From assembly GCA_002307055.1 (NCBI GenBank), contig DBTM01000082.1, forward strand, positions 1-57,489: a stretch of 57,489 bases of DNA, written 5' to 3'. The position numbers were made by a program, and so were the translations under genes. Under the pieces are notes generated by a model, which saw nothing but the letters and a program-made list of their open reading frames with translations, was not told the origin of the DNA and made no database searches. The stretch is from Clostridiales bacterium UBA1316. Lineage in GTDB: Bacteria > Bacillota > Clostridia > Oscillospirales > Oscillospiraceae. The stretch's first letter is position 1. Each line of letters begins with the position of its first letter. This document shows positions 16,709-25,130 of this stretch, piece by piece.

Positions 16709-16841
16709 TAGTGTTATTCAAATAAGTGCCGCTGAATTGAGTGTTAAAATATAGAAGGCATAGAGGATACCGAACATGTCATACTAACTATGATAGAAAA
16801 CTATTGAATTGTTGTGACGATTTCGATATTAAAGGGCGTGG

Positions 16842-17930
16842 TTGACGTTGCATGACGCAACAAGAAAAAAACTTATGTGCCTGATCTGCTTCATATGCGT
16901 TATATGCCTCCTCTTATCCTATTTCATTCTGCTGAACTCCTATGTTTTCGCTTCAGGCGCAAATATATCCGCCGCAGCAGGAAGCAATTCTTCACCGACC
17001 GGCGTTTCTCCCGGTGAAAAGAAACTGATTAAGTGGGTCGATTTCAATGTCCCGTGTGAGGCTATGAAAAAAGCCATCGGGCTCGACATTCTATCCCATG
17101 ACAAGGAGATTAAGCTGAGCTGGATTGAAATGCTCGCCTATCTGGCGGCACGGAACGGGAATAATTTTAAACAGTATAAGGACAGGCAGCTGGAGGATTT
17201 GGCTAAAAAGCTGAATTCAGGTGTGAAAATGGCGGAACTGACAAAGGACTTAAAGTATTACCCTTATTATCTGGAGTCGCTGCAGGCAATCGGGTCCGGT
17301 TTTGTCGGAGAATATGAAATTGAGGTTCCACATAGCGGCGGAGCCGGTAAGCATTGGGAAATGAAGTACGGTATCAAAGTATTTTCGCCGATTGCCAAAA
17401 ATTATTCATATAACCACGGCGACGATTTCGGCAACAAGCGGTCGTACGGCTTTACGCGCGTGCATCTGGGCAACGACCTCATGGGCTCAGTCGGGACACC
17501 TGTCATCGCCGTCGAGGGCGGCGTTGTCGAGGCACTCGGCTGGAATCAATACGGCGGCTGGCGCATCGGTATACGGTCGTTTGACACAAAAAGATATTAC
17601 TACTACGCGCACCTGAGAAAGGACCACCCTTACAGGAAAGATCTCGCCGTCGGCTCCGTCGTCAAAAGCGGCGACGTGATCGGCTACCTCGGGCGGACAG
17701 GCTACAGCCGGAAAGAAAACGTCAATAATATCCAGACCTCCCATCTGCACTTCGGTATGCAGCTTGTGTTCGACGAATCTCAAAAAGAATGCAATAACGA
17801 AATATGGATTAATGTCTATGAGATTGTCCGGCTGCTGGACAGCAAACGGTCTGAGGTTAAAAAGAACCCGGATACCAAGGATTATTTTCGGCTTTATGAT
17901 ATCAGGGATAAATCCCAGTATGCCGAATAA
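16842..17930 (+). CDS. M23-family peptidase (LytM-like), membrane-anchored
   Basis: The product is about 362 residues. One hydrophobic N-terminal segment (MCLICFICVICLLLSYFILL) would act as signal or anchor. The C-terminal half has the zinc site of lysostaphin-type peptidases: RVHLGNDLMG (H and D), YYYYAHL, and SHLHFGM (the HxH motif). GGVVEALGWNQYGGWRIGIR and GDVIGYLGRTG are the usual beta strands. The fold cuts peptide cross-links in cell wall; in Clostridia related proteins act in sporulation or division. The start is uncertain: TTG at 16842 or 16848 after AAAGGG, or ATG at 16875. A small gene follows 39 bases later. Confidence 0.85.
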   Translation: MTLHDATRKKLMCLICFICVICLLLSYFILLNSYVFASGANISAAAGSNSSPTGVSPGEKKLIKWVDFNVPCEAMKKAIGLDILSHDKEIKLSWIEMLAYLAARNGNNFKQYKDRQLEDLAKKLNSGVKMAELTKDLKYYPYYLESLQAIGSGFVGEYEIEVPHSGGAGKHWEMKYGIKVFSPIAKNYSYNHGDDFGNKRSYGFTRVHLGNDLMGSVGTPVIAVEGGVVEALGWNQYGGWRIGIRSFDTKRYYYYAHLRKDHPYRKDLAVGSVVKSGDVIGYLGRTGYSRKENVNNIQTSHLHFGMQLVFDESQKECNNEIWINVYEIVRLLDSKRSEVKKNPDTKDYFRLYDIRDKSQYAE

Positions 17931-17969
17931 TGTGACGAGAGCATATCCAATCTGAAAGGAAGATTCTAT

Positions 17970-18161
17970 ATGGAAGACAAGAGAGAAAGCGGCTACCCCG
18001 TTTATGCCGAAGATGTATTGGGCGGCATAGCAAGTGTCGCCTCCGCCGGTGATACCACAGGCCTCGAACCGACACCGCCGAGCTCCGGAAATGAAGCGGA
18101 TGCGTACGCGGCGCTCGGCAGTATCCCCAAGCCGCTTAAAAAAACAAAGAAGAGAACATAA
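17970..18161 (+). CDS. Small hypothetical protein
   Basis: The product is 63 residues with an acidic first half and a basic end (KPLKKTKKRT). There is no signal peptide or membrane segment, and no family is recognised. GAAAGGAAG precedes the ATG, and a strong terminator follows the stop, which favours a real gene cotranscribed with the M23 peptidase. YAEDVLGGIASVASAG is the only helical-looking stretch. Confidence 0.6.
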   Translation: MEDKRESGYPVYAEDVLGGIASVASAGDTTGLEPTPPSSGNEADAYAALGSIPKPLKKTKKRT

Positions 18162-18177
18162 ACCGCCATGCGTAAAC

Positions 18178-18219
18178 AGCCGCCTCTATACGACGGATCG
18201 GATAGAGGCGGCTTGCAGT
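18178..18219 (+). terminator. Terminator after the M23 peptidase operon
   Basis: AGCCGCCTCTAT (18178-18189) pairs perfectly with ATAGAGGCGGCT (18202-18213), a 12-bp stem. The following TGCAGTTTT has only a short T-run. Confidence 0.75.
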
Positions 18220-18230
18220 TTTACACACGC

Positions 18231-18755
18231 TTAATAGAAATTCCGCCTTCTGCGGCGGTGGAATTCAGAGAGCAGCAGGATATCAATGATGTCGCCTAAG
18301 GCGCCTCGGCCTCTGCAGCCGCCATAACCGCAGCCGCCGTCATAGCCATAGCCGCCGTCATAACCATAACCGCCGTCATAGCTGGGACTATACCCGTAGC
18401 CATAGTCGGATATACTGGCCTGCCGGGCTTCGGGCATTGCGTTGGGTGCCTTGTTATCATTTTGTTTTATACTTTTGACGTTTGCGTACTCGGCCATTTC
18501 AGGGTGGTGTTTGAGGACGTGCTCATGCAGCTGTTTGGAAGCGTTCTCCATGTTCTCTTTTGTGGGCAGCATACCATAAGCATCCATCTGATCGCACATC
18601 ATCAGGATGTGCGGCTGAATTTTATAGTAGATATCGGGGTAAGCGGCAGCGTTGTTCCCTGCCAGATTCGGCATCGATGCCGGCGTATACATTTGATTAT
18701 CATTTACCCCCTCATGGTTCGGGGTTATGTCCTGATTGGCTGATGTGTTGTTCAT
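18231..18755 (-). CDS. Gly/Tyr-repeat protein, possibly spore-coat-like
   Basis: The product is 174 residues. The N-terminal 50 are Asn/Pro-rich. The middle (YPDIYYKIQPHILMMCDQMD, ENASKQLHEHVLKHHPEMAE) is a helical domain. The tail has GGYGYD units repeated three to four times, then GALGDIIDILLLSEF and an Arg-rich end. Tyr/Gly-rich tails and a helical head that binds partners are common in spore surface proteins of Clostridia, but this is inference only. GGAGG precedes the ATG. The repeat is visible in DNA as imperfect 18-bp units at about 18310-18385. Confidence 0.75.
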   Translation of the reverse strand: MNNTSANQDITPNHEGVNDNQMYTPASMPNLAGNNAAAYPDIYYKIQPHILMMCDQMDAYGMLPTKENMENASKQLHEHVLKHHPEMAEYANVKSIKQNDNKAPNAMPEARQASISDYGYGYSPSYDGGYGYDGGYGYDGGCGYGGCRGRGALGDIIDILLLSEFHRRRRRNFY

Positions 18756-18785
18756 ATGTTTCCTCCAAAGCTTTTTTGCGCGGGC

Positions 18786-18813
18786 ACTATATAGTATTAA
18801 GGCGCATTGTCAA
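18786..18813 (-). promoter_or_regulatory. Promoter of the Gly/Tyr-repeat gene
   Basis: On the minus strand TTGACA (18813-18808), a 16-bp spacer, and TATAGT (18791-18786), about 30 bp before the start codon. Confidence 0.6.
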
Positions 18814-18828
18814 ATGTCACAGCGTAAA

Positions 18829-18876
18829 AAGCCTCTGAACCCGGGGGCTGCTTGTCAGCATGCGCCAAGGTTCAAA
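18829..18876 (-). terminator. Terminator after the C39-like gene
   Basis: On the minus strand AGCCTTTGAACCTTGG, a loop, and CCGGGTTCAGAGGCT are followed by TTTTTAC. The imperfect stem is about 14 bp. It ends the gene at 18898 and shields the next promoter. Confidence 0.8.
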
Positions 18877-18897
18877 GGCTCTTTTGAAGTTATTATA

Positions 18898-19548
18898 TTA
18901 TGCTGTGGGCTGCTTGCGCACAAATCTGACGAAGCCGCCGCCGATACCGGTTGAATAGAACCACTTTCGGAGGTCAACATGCAGAAGCTTTCCTTCGTCG
19001 GCAATATCGGCAAAAGCCGCGCTGCCGTCTTCTTCATACTCAAGCGCCAGCAGGGTGACCCAGTGCCAGGAATCCAGGAGCGGCTCATCGCCTTTATCCA
19101 GGCTGAGAAACGCGACGGGAGTATCGCCTGCGACGGATTCGCCGATAAAGGCAAGCAATTTCGGCAATTCGGGCCGAAGCGGCTTTTTCTTCGGAATATC
19201 CAGCTCCTCAAGGGCGATATCAAGATTTTTTGAAGAAATATAGGCGGCGGCGCCCTTTATAAGCGCGGCGGTCGTTGGAATCCCCTGCATACCGGGGGTT
19301 ACATAATTCCAGACATCCTCCATTAGCTCCTGGAAGTCTCTTTTCGGCATGGGGGTGCACGCTATATCCGCAGCCTGACAGCTGCGGTTAATATAGCTCA
19401 CGATATTCGAAACTGTCGTCGGTCCGCAGCCTGAAAGACGCTTCCACCAGACACCGTACCAATCCTGCCAGCCGCCGTAAAAAGTTTCCGCGGCTTGCTC
19501 GTCGATTACTTCGAACAGCTTGATATTTTTAATGGACTTTTTTATCAT
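18898..19548 (-). CDS. Peptidase C39-like cysteine-fold protein
   Basis: The product is 216 residues. SGCGPTTVSNIVSYI carries the likely catalytic cysteine with the helix typical of C39/papain-like folds. DSWHWVTLLALEYEEDG carries the histidine and ADIADEG a possible acid. This order and the WVTL-type strand match C39_2-like domains. There is no signal peptide, so it would act inside the cell, unusual for the group. GAGG is seven bases before the second of two ATGs (19548). It lies just after the DUF2156 gene on the same strand but has its own terminator. The function is unknown. Confidence 0.65.
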   Translation of the reverse strand: MIKKSIKNIKLFEVIDEQAAETFYGGWQDWYGVWWKRLSGCGPTTVSNIVSYINRSCQAADIACTPMPKRDFQELMEDVWNYVTPGMQGIPTTAALIKGAAAYISSKNLDIALEELDIPKKKPLRPELPKLLAFIGESVAGDTPVAFLSLDKGDEPLLDSWHWVTLLALEYEEDGSAAFADIADEGKLLHVDLRKWFYSTGIGGGFVRFVRKQPTA

Positions 19549-19593
19549 CATTTGACCTCATGGTTATCTGCTGCCGGTACTATTAAAAGGCTG

Positions 19594-20481
19594 CTATTCG
19601 AGTTCTACAACATATTTATCGAGCAGCTCCGACGGGTGATAGGACAGCTTTGAGATACGGAGGCCTTCAACGCCGTCGTCCTCTTCCCTGTTGATATGTG
19701 TGACACCCTCGGAAACGAATTTTTTCGCAAACTGATTGACGAGCATGGGATAGGAGCCGGCAAATTCCGTATTGGATTTTTCGATATGGACAAAGAGTGT
19801 GTCGCCAATCGTCTCTCCGAGTGCCGCGCCAACGACCTGGTCTTCCACCTTCAGCGCGGCGCCGAACATGCGGTATTGCTGCATATTGTCCAGGACCTCG
19901 AGTGTTTTAATGTTTCCCTCATCATAAGCGGGGTAATCCTTGATATGCTCTTTCATGTAGCCTTCAAAAAAGCGCCGGACCTGACTGAGATTGGAGCCGT
20001 CAATCGTCTCAAACGCCCAGTTCGGGTTCTCCCGAATAAATCTGTTGATATGGTTGCGCTGTCCGCTGTATTTCCGTCCGGGCAAATTGACAATGTCATC
20101 ACTGGCGTACAGATAATCAGACCAGGTTCTGTCCGTACGCGCTTTGGCGTTCGGATAGAGCTCCAGGAGCTTGTCCAGGCGATGCGGAGAAACGGCGCAC
20201 AGACGCGGCACGCACCCGATGTCATGGCAGTAATTAATAATTCTTTCGTATGTCTCTTCCTCAGTGCAAGCCTCACCGCGGGGTGGTGTAAATGCGATAT
20301 CTCCCGTGAGATATTCAACCTTAAGATAAAGTGTCTCATCAACGATCGCAAATTCTGTTTTAAACAGATCGCGCCATATTAACGTTCCGCCGATGGTGCA
20401 GTCGCAGATGCGGCAGAGATTTTTAACAAAATACGGCCTGAGCAAATCGATATGCTCAAGGCCAAGTATAGTAAAATCCAA
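19594..20481 (-). CDS. DUF2156 (phosphatidylglycerol lysyltransferase C-domain-like) protein
   Basis: The product is 295 residues with two GNAT-like halves. RKYSGQRNHINRFIRENPNW and REEDDGVEGLRISKLSYHPS are the conserved blocks of the DUF2156/LPG_synthase_C family, which relates to MprF transferases that load amino acids onto lipids. There is no membrane segment, so it is a soluble member whose substrate is unknown. The start is TTG at 20481, with GGGGGA six bases upstream. It follows pgsA, which makes phosphatidylglycerol phosphate, by only 12 bases. That neighbour fits a role with phosphatidylglycerol, but this is inference. Confidence 0.85.
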   Translation of the reverse strand: MDFTILGLEHIDLLRPYFVKNLCRICDCTIGGTLIWRDLFKTEFAIVDETLYLKVEYLTGDIAFTPPRGEACTEEETYERIINYCHDIGCVPRLCAVSPHRLDKLLELYPNAKARTDRTWSDYLYASDDIVNLPGRKYSGQRNHINRFIRENPNWAFETIDGSNLSQVRRFFEGYMKEHIKDYPAYDEGNIKTLEVLDNMQQYRMFGAALKVEDQVVGAALGETIGDTLFVHIEKSNTEFAGSYPMLVNQFAKKFVSEGVTHINREEDDGVEGLRISKLSYHPSELLDKYVVELE

Positions 20482-20493
20482 GATCGTCCCCCA

Positions 20494-21018
20494 CTATTTC
20501 GTCCAATTTAACGAATCTTTATTTTTTAAAAAATACTCCACACCTGAATACAGCGTTACAAGCACAATCACCCCAACACAAAAATAGACGAGTATTTGCG
20601 GCAGCGGCAAAAACATCAGAAGGATGCATACCATTGTTGACGCCGTTTTAATTTTGCCCGATGTCCCGGCGGCCATGACACGGCCGTTATCAATAATCAA
20701 AAGCCTGAGTCCTGTCACCGCAAATTCGCGGATAACAACAATCAAAACTGCCCACGCCGGAATGAGCTGAATCTGCGTAAACCAAAGCAGGGCGGCAATG
20801 ACTAAGACCTTATCGGCCAGAGGGTCCATGAATTTACCAAAATCCGTGATCTGGTCGCGGCTTCTCGCGAGGTGACCGTCCGCCAAATCCGTTAAGCTTG
20901 CGATTGCAAAAATGCACATCGCAACATACCGGCTGCCTGTAAAGCCGATATACAAAACAACAAGAAAAACCGGTATCAGGAAAACACGGAGCATCGTCAA
21001 CTTATTTGGTGTGTTCAT
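20494..21018 (-). CDS. pgsA: CDP-diacylglycerol-glycerol-3-phosphate 3-phosphatidyltransferase
   Basis: The product is 174 residues with about four membrane helices. The CDP-alcohol phosphotransferase motif D-G-x2-A-R-x8-G-x3-D-x3-D reads as DGHLAR followed by GKFMDPLAD. The enzyme joins CDP-diacylglycerol and glycerol 3-phosphate to give phosphatidylglycerol phosphate in the membrane. The gene follows rimO on the same strand. The intergenic 100 bp holds a perfect GTCCGGCG/CGCCGGAC palindrome (21053-21069), which could trim or stabilise the message. The ribosome binding site is weak. Confidence 0.93.
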   Translation of the reverse strand: MNTPNKLTMLRVFLIPVFLVVLYIGFTGSRYVAMCIFAIASLTDLADGHLARSRDQITDFGKFMDPLADKVLVIAALLWFTQIQLIPAWAVLIVVIREFAVTGLRLLIIDNGRVMAAGTSGKIKTASTMVCILLMFLPLPQILVYFCVGVIVLVTLYSGVEYFLKNKDSLNWTK

Positions 21019-21121
21019 ATTATATCCATACCTCTCTCAGGGAATTGTTCGTGTCCGGCGACGCCGGACTTCCGGCTGAAAGACCGGGAAGGAATAAAAC
21101 CCTGTTTGAAAGATTCATCTT

Positions 21122-22441
21122 TCAAACTGCCTCCATGAGTACGCCCAGCGGTTCTCCGCCGGTCATGCCGATGATGCGGACGAGATTAAAATCGTCCATA
21201 ATAACGCTATCGCCCGTAAAATAGATTAAGCCGTCAATCTCGGGAGATTCGGCGTAGCTCCGCCCGTAATAATAATCACCGTCAACACCTTCGGCCAGAA
21301 CGGCTGTCACGCTGCCAATCCGGTTTTTGTTGAAGCTGTCCATAATATCAGACTGCAAAGCCATAACGGTCTCCGCGCGGGTACACGCCGTTTCATTATC
21401 GGGGAATGACATAGCGGCAGCGGGAGTACCTTCCTCGGGTGAAAACGGGAAAACACCGGCGCGCTCTATTTTTGCCTCGATCAGGAAATCGCAGAGCTCT
21501 TTGAACTCTTTTTCGCGTTCGCCCGGCAGTCCTGTTATAAGGCTTGTTCGAAGGATGACGCCGGGTATTTTATCCCGCAATTTTTTAAAGAGATTACGGA
21601 TATCCGCGCCGGTACCTCTGCGGCACATTTTTTTGAGTATCGCGTCATTGATATGCTGGATGGGGATATCGAGATACTTTAGTATTTTATCATTTTCTGC
21701 GATAACGTCAATAAGCGTATCGTCAATTTCATCGGGATAAAGATAATGCAGGCGGATCCATCGGAGACCATCGATTGAGCACAGCTTCACGAGAAGCTCT
21801 GAAAGGCACCTCCTGCCGTACAGATCCAGGCCGTAACGCGTTATATCCTGTGCGATAACGATGAGTTCTTTAATACCCTGAGCGGCGAGTTCCTGCGCTT
21901 CGCTCAGGATGTTTTCCATCGGGCGGCTCCTGTACCTGCCTCGGATATCCGGTATCACGCAATAGGCGCAGCGATTGTCGCAGCCCTCGGCAATTTTCAG
22001 GAATGCCCAAACGCCGGATGTGGTAATGACCCTTTTAATCTCAGGGTCGGGAATATTATTATCTCCGAATAAGGATACAGATACGCCGCTGAGCACCGAT
22101 TTAACGGCGCTGACGATATCGTGATAGCTGCCGACACCGACGAGTGCGTCGATCTCCGGCAGCTCTTTGAGGATATCTCCCTTATACCGTTCGGAAAGGC
22201 ATCCGGCCACGATGATTTTTTTGATTCTGCCCTCTTTTTTAGCCTGAGCGAGTTCTAAAATCGTATCAATTGCCTCCACCTTGGCGCTCTCGATAAAGCC
22301 GCAGGTGTTCACAATGACCGCGTCCGCGCTGTCACAATCGCCTGTAATCTCATAACCCGCTTCACGCAGGAGAAAAAGCATCTGTTCGCTGTTGACAAGG
22401 TTTTTTGCACAGCCCAGAGATATGAGTCCGACTTTATTCAT
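21122..22441 (-). CDS. rimO: Ribosomal protein uS12 methylthiotransferase
   Basis: The product is 439 residues. The N-terminal MTTase domain carries three cluster cysteines (SLGCAKN, NTCGF, GCLSERY). The radical SAM motif is CDNRCAYCVIP. A C-terminal TRAM domain closes the protein. VGLISLGCAKNLVNSEQML at the start and EGCDNRCAYC are diagnostic for RimO over MiaB. The enzyme adds a methylthio group to the conserved aspartate of ribosomal protein S12. Its start overlaps the recX stop by eight bases, and pgsA follows, so it is part of the housekeeping transcript. Confidence 0.96.
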   Translation of the reverse strand: MNKVGLISLGCAKNLVNSEQMLFLLREAGYEITGDCDSADAVIVNTCGFIESAKVEAIDTILELAQAKKEGRIKKIIVAGCLSERYKGDILKELPEIDALVGVGSYHDIVSAVKSVLSGVSVSLFGDNNIPDPEIKRVITTSGVWAFLKIAEGCDNRCAYCVIPDIRGRYRSRPMENILSEAQELAAQGIKELIVIAQDITRYGLDLYGRRCLSELLVKLCSIDGLRWIRLHYLYPDEIDDTLIDVIAENDKILKYLDIPIQHINDAILKKMCRRGTGADIRNLFKKLRDKIPGVILRTSLITGLPGEREKEFKELCDFLIEAKIERAGVFPFSPEEGTPAAAMSFPDNETACTRAETVMALQSDIMDSFNKNRIGSVTAVLAEGVDGDYYYGRSYAESPEIDGLIYFTGDSVIMDDFNLVRIIGMTGGEPLGVLMEAV

Positions 22442-23096
22442 TATCCGTTAAATCCTCTGTTTCATTAGTGACGCTCCCGCTCATGCCAAGCTCGTCATTA
22501 TATCTCGCGGTCGCTGATTTAATCTCATCCCATGAGAACCCGCGGCGGTATAGGGCGTCCGTGACGCGCTTGAGCGCCGCTTTGTCCGGTTTCGTGTCTT
22601 TGAGCTTCGACGCCAGATAGTCATAAGCACCGTCATCCGTCTCCTGACACGCGCGGAGCGCGTCTTCCCAAAGCTCTTTTTTAATACCGCGGCGGTACAG
22701 CTCGTCATTAATCCGCATTTTGCCGTACCCTTTGGATATATAGTGCCGTACGATTAAAGCCGCGTATTCCTCGTCGTTAACAGCGCCGATTCTGACAAGC
22801 CAGTCGGTTGTATCCTGCGCTGTTTCTTCGCTTTCGCCTTTTTGGATCAATCTGTCCTTCATTTCCTTGCAGGACATCGTACGCTGACCCAGTATACGCA
22901 GTGCGCGCGCTTTTGCTGAATGCGCCTGGGCAGACGCTTTAAGAGCTTCATATTCAGCCTCGTCAAGCTCCCGCCCCGTATAAAGGCTGTAGTCGGCAAT
23001 CAGGGCTACGCTGACGGTGAGCTTTTCTCCGTCAGAGAATTCGGCATAAAACCTGTCGGGGTTCTTTTGGGACCGTGTGAGTTTATCGATTCTCAA
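22434..23096 (-). CDS. recX: RecA regulatory protein RecX
   Basis: The product is 220 residues built of three-helix repeats: ARALRILGQRTMSCKEMKDR is the RecX signature helix, followed by WLVRIGAVNDEEYAALIVRH and YGKMRINDELYRRGI. RecX binds RecA filaments and limits their activity. The start is TTG at 23096, two bases after the recA stop, with GAGGGG overlapping the end of recA as the ribosome binding site. The position directly behind recA is the usual one. Confidence 0.94.
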   Translation of the reverse strand: MRIDKLTRSQKNPDRFYAEFSDGEKLTVSVALIADYSLYTGRELDEAEYEALKASAQAHSAKARALRILGQRTMSCKEMKDRLIQKGESEETAQDTTDWLVRIGAVNDEEYAALIVRHYISKGYGKMRINDELYRRGIKKELWEDALRACQETDDGAYDYLASKLKDTKPDKAALKRVTDALYRRGFSWDEIKSATARYNDELGMSGSVTNETEDLTDNE

Positions 23097-23098
23097 AA

Positions 23099-24196
23099 CT
23101 ACCCCTCAAAATCCTCGGCTGACACATCGACGGCGCGCCCGGCTGCCTTCGCGGCAATCTTCTCCTGCGGGCTCATGAGCTTGGTCGCGTCACGGCGGAT
23201 CTTCGCCTCCAGGTCATCGGCGACATCGGGATTGGCCTTTAAATACTCCTTGACATTATCGCGCCCCTGCAGCCGCGTCTCACCGACGGTAAACCATGCC
23301 CCGCCCTTTTCAATCAGGCCGAGCTTCACGCCGAGATCAACGATCTCCCCGACCTTGGAGATACCCTCGCCGTACATAATGTCAAACTCCGCTTCTTTAA
23401 ACGGGGGCGCAACCTTATTCTTGACGATTTTAGCTTTTGTCCTGTTGCCGACATTCTCGGTGCCGTTTTTTATGGATTCAATACGCCGTACATCAATACG
23501 GACGCTCGCAAAGTATTTCAGCGCGCGGCCGCCCGGTGTCGTCTCGGGGCTGCCGTACATGACGCCGATTTTTTCGCGCAGCTGATTGATAAAGATGACA
23601 ATGCAGTTTGTTTTGGAAATAGAACCCGCCAGTTTCCTGAGCGCCTGCGACATGAGCCGCGCCACAACACCGACACTGGAATCGCCCATCTCTCCCTCAA
23701 TTTCACTGCGCGGAACAAGGGCCGCAACGGAGTCGATGACAACGACGTCGACAGCGCCGGAGCGCACAAGCGTCTCTGTAATCGCCAGCGCGTCCTCGCC
23801 GGTATCCGGCTGGGAAATAAGCAGGCTCTCGATATCAACGCCCACAGCGCGGGCATATGCCGGTTCCAGCGCGTGCTCGGCATCAATAAACGCGACCTCG
23901 CCGCCTTTTTTCTGTGCCGAGGCGATGATATGGAGGGCAAGCGTCGTTTTGCCTGAGGATTCAGGCCCATATATTTCGATGATGCGCCCCTTCGGTACGC
24001 CGCCGATGCCAAGCGCCAGGTCGAGTGACAGAGAGCCTGTCGGTATGGCTTCGACATTGATGTGCTGATTATCGCCGTAACGCATGATGGCGCCTTTACC
24101 GTAGCTCTTTTCTATCTGCGATATTGCCGTATCCAGTGCTTTCTTTTTGTCGTCAGCCGGGCCTGCCTGATCTACTTTCTTTTTATCTGCTGCCAT
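23099..24196 (-). CDS. recA: Recombinase RecA
   Basis: The product is 365 residues. Walker A is GPESSGKTT; VVIDSVAALVPRSE is the Walker B strand; loop L2 contains the GGRALKYFASVR block. It forms filaments on single-stranded DNA for strand exchange and induces LexA self-cleavage. The N-terminal extension is Lys/Asp-rich. It sits between prmC and recX, and no LexA-type box was seen directly upstream, so regulation may come from a promoter further up the transcript. Confidence 0.98.
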   Translation of the reverse strand: MAADKKKVDQAGPADDKKKALDTAISQIEKSYGKGAIMRYGDNQHINVEAIPTGSLSLDLALGIGGVPKGRIIEIYGPESSGKTTLALHIIASAQKKGGEVAFIDAEHALEPAYARAVGVDIESLLISQPDTGEDALAITETLVRSGAVDVVVIDSVAALVPRSEIEGEMGDSSVGVVARLMSQALRKLAGSISKTNCIVIFINQLREKIGVMYGSPETTPGGRALKYFASVRIDVRRIESIKNGTENVGNRTKAKIVKNKVAPPFKEAEFDIMYGEGISKVGEIVDLGVKLGLIEKGGAWFTVGETRLQGRDNVKEYLKANPDVADDLEAKIRRDATKLMSPQEKIAAKAAGRAVDVSAEDFEG

Positions 24197-24210
24197 GAAT
24201 ATACCCCTTC

Positions 24211-25074
24211 CTAATTATGTAGTGCTCCGATAACAACCCGCTCAATATTGAGTGAGTCTTTATATGTTTTTACGTCTGTAAGACCGCCGTGCCGCATAAT
24301 TTCAGCAACCTGCCCAGCTTGTCCCTCTCCGCACTCGAAGGCTATATATCCTTTGTCTTTTAATACCTGCATCCAATTTAACATGATGCTCCGGTAAAAC
24401 GCCAGGCCGTCCGGTCCCCCGTCAAGCGCCAGGGCCGGTTCAAAGTCTTTGACCGACGGACTGAGTCCGTTAATCTCAGCGGTCGGTATATACGGCGGGT
24501 TGCAGACAATCATGTCGAACAAGCCAAGCAGCATCGGCGGCGCTTCCAGCGCGTCAAGATCGATCGTTGTAACGCTGCGCGTCAGGTTGTTCTTCATCGT
24601 ATTGGCGCGGCATATATGCAGCGCTTCCTTCGATTTATCCGCCAGCAGAACGCGGCAAAACGGCAGATTGGCGGCGATGGCAAGTCCGACGCAGCCGCTG
24701 CCTGCGCACATATCGAGCACGCGTACCCCGTCAAAATTCCCTTTGTATAAATCTCTGACCGCGTCAACGAGCACCTCTGTGTCAACACGCGGTATCAGGA
24801 CATGCCGGTTGACATTCATCGGCAGTCCGTAAAACTCCCATTCGCCAAGAATATAGGCAATCGGCTCCCCCGTTAACCTTCTTTGCAATAAGATCTCGGC
24901 AGCGTTTTCAAAGGTATCGTCCGGCACATAGAGGTGTTTGTCGCGTACAAACTGTTCTTTTGTCTTTCCTGAAGCGGCGACGGCAATCAGGCGCGATTCA
25001 AGATCGGATGCCTCAATGCCCTCCTCACGCAGTCTCTTCCGCAAGTCAAGGAATACATCGTTGTATGTTTTAAT
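24211..25074 (-). CDS. prmC: Peptide chain release factor N5-glutamine methyltransferase
   Basis: The product is 287 residues if read from 25074. The SAM-binding motif is VLDMCAGSGCVGLAIA, and the catalytic NPPY motif is in CNPPYIPTAEI. PrmC methylates the GGQ glutamine of release factors. The start is odd: GGAGGG (25086-25081) is six bases before an ATT codon at 25074, reading IKTYNDVFLDLRKRLREEGI, a credible family N-terminus. The first standard start (TTG at 25044) has no ribosome binding site and would remove the first helix. ATT initiation is inferred. Confidence 0.9.
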   Translation of the reverse strand: MKTYNDVFLDLRKRLREEGIEASDLESRLIAVAASGKTKEQFVRDKHLYVPDDTFENAAEILLQRRLTGEPIAYILGEWEFYGLPMNVNRHVLIPRVDTEVLVDAVRDLYKGNFDGVRVLDMCAGSGCVGLAIAANLPFCRVLLADKSKEALHICRANTMKNNLTRSVTTIDLDALEAPPMLLGLFDMIVCNPPYIPTAEINGLSPSVKDFEPALALDGGPDGLAFYRSIMLNWMQVLKDKGYIAFECGEGQAGQVAEIMRHGGLTDVKTYKDSLNIERVVIGALHN

Positions 25075-25130
25075 CTTTATCCCTCCGTGGAAAATTCGTT
25101 TTTCTTAAGTCTGGCACCTTTATGAGGGCT

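Noticed and set aside
18310..18385. CRISPR-like short repeat array
   Set aside because: The repeats are 18-bp units coding for GGYGYD inside a protein gene, with no spacers.
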